From contig JAQTLI010000089.1 of NCBI GenBank assembly GCA_028714995.1, positions 1 through 8,724 of the forward strand: a stretch of DNA of 8,724 nucleotides, written 5' to 3'. Shown here piece after piece: positions 6,985 through 8,724 of the stretch. The stretch is from Methylobacter sp. Its GTDB lineage: Bacteria; Pseudomonadota; Gammaproteobacteria; Methylococcales; Methylomonadaceae. A program made the translations under genes and the position numbers. A model generated the notes under the pieces. That model was given only the letters and a program-made list of their open reading frames with translations, did no database searches and was not told where the DNA came from. Numbering within the stretch: position 1 is the stretch's first letter; each line of letters opens with the position of its first letter.

Positions 6985-6988
6985 ATCA

Positions 6989-7013
6989 ACGCTATAGTAG
7001 CTTGTTATAGCGT
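6989..7013. terminator. Possible bidirectional hairpin between waaC and rpiA
   Basis: ACGCTATA (6989-6996) pairs perfectly with 7006-7013, and two G.U pairs plus an A-T pair can extend the stem inwards to a 3-nt loop. It fills the 20-nt gap between the convergent stops and takes in the rpiA stop codon. No T-tract follows on either side, so a terminator role is inferred from position only. Confidence 0.4.
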
Positions 7014-7658
7014 GACGACTTCATTGCCTTTGCCGATTAGCACGACATCAGCAGGGCGCATGGCAAAGATACCGACAGTGACCACGCCAACAATATTATT
7101 GATGGTTTGTTCCAGCTTGATCGGCTCCATGATATCCAGATTATGCACGTCCAGAATATGGCAGTGATTATCGGTAACACAATTTTCACGCCACACCGGC
7201 TGACCGCCTAATTTAACAATCTCTCTGGCCACATAACTTCTCGCCATAGGAATCACTTCTACCGGCAAAGGGAAAGCGCCTAACATATCGACACATTTGG
7301 TTTCATCCGCAATGCAGACAAACTGTTTGCTGGCTGCGGCAATGATCTTTTCGCGTGTCAGCGCGCCGCCGCCGCCTTTGATCAATTGCTTGCGGGGGTT
7401 AACCTCGTCCGCGCCATCCACATAAACATCAAGAGTGCCGACGGTGTTTAAATCGAACACTGGAATACCTAGTTTTTTCAAGCGCTGGGTGCTCATCTCG
7501 GAACTGGAAACAGCGCCTTCGATATCGGCTCTATAATCAGCCAAAAAATCGATGAAGTGATTTACTGTAGAGCCTGTGCCCACACCGATAATGGCTACAT
7601 CTTTAATATAAGGCAAAGCAGCTTGGGCAACTTTTTGTTTTAATTCATCTTGCGTCAT
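7005..7658 (-). CDS. rpiA: Ribose-5-phosphate isomerase A
   Basis: Interconverts ribose-5-phosphate and ribulose-5-phosphate in the non-oxidative pentose-phosphate pathway, in the cytosol. The product has 217 residues (E. coli RpiA 219) and can be aligned along its whole length. The motifs are GVGTGST (25-31, phosphate loop), SSSEMST (51-57), DGADE (81-85) with Asp81 and Asp84, KGGGGALTREK (94-104) with Lys94 and the catalytic Glu103, and PLPVEVIPMA. The key residues have the same numbers as in E. coli. A GGGAG Shine-Dalgarno (7664-7668) lies 5 nt before the ATG. It is divergent from ilvA, an arrangement also known in Pseudomonas, and convergent with waaC. Nothing unusual is seen in the protein. 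Confidence 0.97.
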   Translation of the reverse strand: MTQDELKQKVAQAALPYIKDVAIIGVGTGSTVNHFIDFLADYRADIEGAVSSSEMSTQRLKKLGIPVFDLNTVGTLDVYVDGADEVNPRKQLIKGGGGALTREKIIAAASKQFVCIADETKCVDMLGAFPLPVEVIPMARSYVAREIVKLGGQPVWRENCVTDNHCHILDVHNLDIMEPIKLEQTINNIVGVVTVGIFAMRPADVVLIGKGNEVVTL

Positions 7659-7745
7659 TATGGCTCCCGTAATTCCAGTAAAAATAAGTGAATAATATGC
7701 AATAATATACCTTAGATAGAAGCATACCTCAGCTGATTTTTAAAA
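7659..7745. promoter_or_regulatory. Divergent promoter region rpiA/ilvA
   Basis: These 87 nt, very rich in A and T, must carry promoters for both genes. A near-perfect tandem repeat AATAATATGC / AATAATATAC (7691-7700, 7701-7710) sits in the middle and provides -10-like sequences in both directions. I could not fit a convincing -35 on either strand. No T-box, attenuator or leader peptide was recognised ahead of ilvA. Confidence 0.4.
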
Positions 7746-8724
7746 ATGCCCCAAAAATATATAGAAAAAATCTTACGCGCCAAGGTCTACGATGTCGCAA
7801 TAGAAACACCACTGGATTTCGCGCCTTCCTTATCAGAACGCCTGGCAAATTCCGTTTATTTAAAACGAGAAGATTTGCAACCGGTTTTCTCGTTTAAATT
7901 ACGCGGCGCCTATAACAAAATATCCTTGCTGACTGAGCAGGAAAAGGCGCACGGCGTGATTACCGCTTCCGCCGGCAATCATGCTCAGGGCGTTGCCTTA
8001 TCGGCAAAAAAACTGGGCATCAAGGCTTTGATAGTGATGCCGAAAACTACGCCGGAAATTAAAGTCCAATCCGTAAAGGCCAGAGGCGCAAAAACGGTTC
8101 TGTTCGGCGATTCCTATGATGAAGCTTACGCTCATGCCATGGAGTTGGCTGCAGAAAAAGACATGGTTTTTATTCATCCTTATGACGATCCCGATGTCAT
8201 TGCCGGACAAGGCACGGTTGCCATGGAAATTCTGAGGCAACAAACTGGAAACCTGGATGCGATTTTTGTGCCTGTCGGCGGCGGAGGCCTGATTGCTGGC
8301 ATTGCCGCCTATGTGAAATTTGTGCGCCCGGAAATTAAAATCATTGCCGTGGAGCCGGATGATGCCGATTGCCTCAACCGTGCGTTAAAAGCAAAGCGCA
8401 GGGTCATCATTAAACAGGTCGGTTTATTTGCCGATGGCGTTGCAGTCAAGCAAATTGGCGAAGAGCCTTTCCGTTTGGCGCAAAAGTATGTTGATGACGT
8501 GATTACCGTTAATACCGATGAAATTTGTGCGGCAATTAAAGATATTTTTGACGACACCCGCTCGATTGCGGAACCTGCCGGCGCATTAGCTGTTGCCGGA
8601 TTAAAGAAATATGTAGAGCGAGAACAGTTAACAGGGCAGACTTTGGTTGCCATTGACAGCGGCGCGAACATCAACTTCGACCGCTTGCGCTATGTGGCCG
8701 AACGGGCGCAAGTGGGCGAATACC
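7746..8724 (+). CDS. ilvA: Threonine deaminase (biosynthetic), 3' end outside window
   Basis: A PLP enzyme that converts threonine to 2-oxobutyrate and ammonia, the first committed step of isoleucine synthesis. The frame is open from the ATG at 7746 to the window edge, giving 326 residues of an enzyme usually about 505-515 long. The fold-type II catalytic domain is complete. It has KREDLQPVFSFKLRGAYN with PLP lysine Lys51, SAGNHAQG (75-82), the phosphate-binding GGGGL (178-182), EPAGALA (276-282) and SGANINF (305-311) with Ser305 near the pyridine nitrogen. The sequence up to QVGEY matches the end of the catalytic domain in E. coli IlvA, so the ACT-like regulatory part expected to bind isoleucine would lie beyond the edge. 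Without it, the catabolic short form (TdcB) cannot be excluded outright, but sequence similarity clearly favours IlvA. No clear Shine-Dalgarno precedes the ATG. Confidence 0.95.
   Translation, partial: MPQKYIEKILRAKVYDVAIETPLDFAPSLSERLANSVYLKREDLQPVFSFKLRGAYNKISLLTEQEKAHGVITASAGNHAQGVALSAKKLGIKALIVMPKTTPEIKVQSVKARGAKTVLFGDSYDEAYAHAMELAAEKDMVFIHPYDDPDVIAGQGTVAMEILRQQTGNLDAIFVPVGGGGLIAGIAAYVKFVRPEIKIIAVEPDDADCLNRALKAKRRVIIKQVGLFADGVAVKQIGEEPFRLAQKYVDDVITVNTDEICAAIKDIFDDTRSIAEPAGALAVAGLKKYVEREQLTGQTLVAIDSGANINFDRLRYVAERAQVGEY

Noticed and set aside
8309..8674. Minus-strand frame opposite ilvA (likewise 7998-8243)
   Set aside because: Both are antisense shadows of the strongly conserved threonine deaminase frame.
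1..8724. Defence island, CRISPR array, prophage, insertion sequence, tRNA or rRNA
   Set aside because: All long frames are core metabolic or LPS genes apart from the lipoprotein; no transposase frame, spaced direct-repeat array or structural RNA was seen.

Overview
The window reads as chromosomal housekeeping DNA from a gammaproteobacterium. The proteins resemble those of Escherichia coli and Pseudomonas in length, motifs and gene order. The order glnE-ilvE-waaF-waaC, and separately a divergent rpiA/ilvA pair, are both familiar from Pseudomonas. Base composition near the middle of the range, an AT-rich lipoprotein gene and the palindromic repeats would suit a methanotroph-like gammaproteobacterium (Methylococcales), but that placement is inference only.

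Layout. At the left, a small cysteine- and histidine-rich lipoprotein of unknown function is on the minus strand, followed by a strong intrinsic terminator. Divergent from it is glnE, the bifunctional adenylyltransferase/adenylyl-removase of glutamine synthetase. A 92-bp palindromic repeat supplies the glnE stop codon and separates glnE from ilvE (branched-chain aminotransferase). ilvE is followed after 4 nt by waaF, and waaF overlaps waaC by 4 nt (GTGA). WaaF and WaaC are the heptosyltransferases II and I that build the lipopolysaccharide inner core. Two hairpins lie at the convergent waaC/rpiA junction. rpiA (ribose-5-phosphate isomerase A, minus strand) is divergent from ilvA (threonine deaminase, plus strand), which runs off the right edge after its catalytic domain.

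How the genes relate. glnE controls nitrogen assimilation. ilvA and ilvE are the first and last steps of isoleucine synthesis. waaF and waaC use ADP-heptose, which derives from sedoheptulose-7-phosphate, a product of the pentose-phosphate pathway in which RpiA acts. These links are metabolic; apart from ilvE-waaF-waaC there is no evidence of co-transcription.

Most notable observation. waaF and waaC, two adjacent paralogues, each carry an in-frame copy of the same ~51-bp palindromic element, in opposite orientations. The copies agree at 45 of 51 positions, including an identical 28-nt block. Four of the six differences fall in the hairpin stem as two compensatory base-pair exchanges around a constant CGGGA loop. 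Each adds about 16-17 residues to a glycosyltransferase that otherwise follows its family. This looks like a coding-sequence-tolerant, REP-like mobile palindrome. I see no defence system, CRISPR array, insertion sequence, tRNA or rRNA gene.
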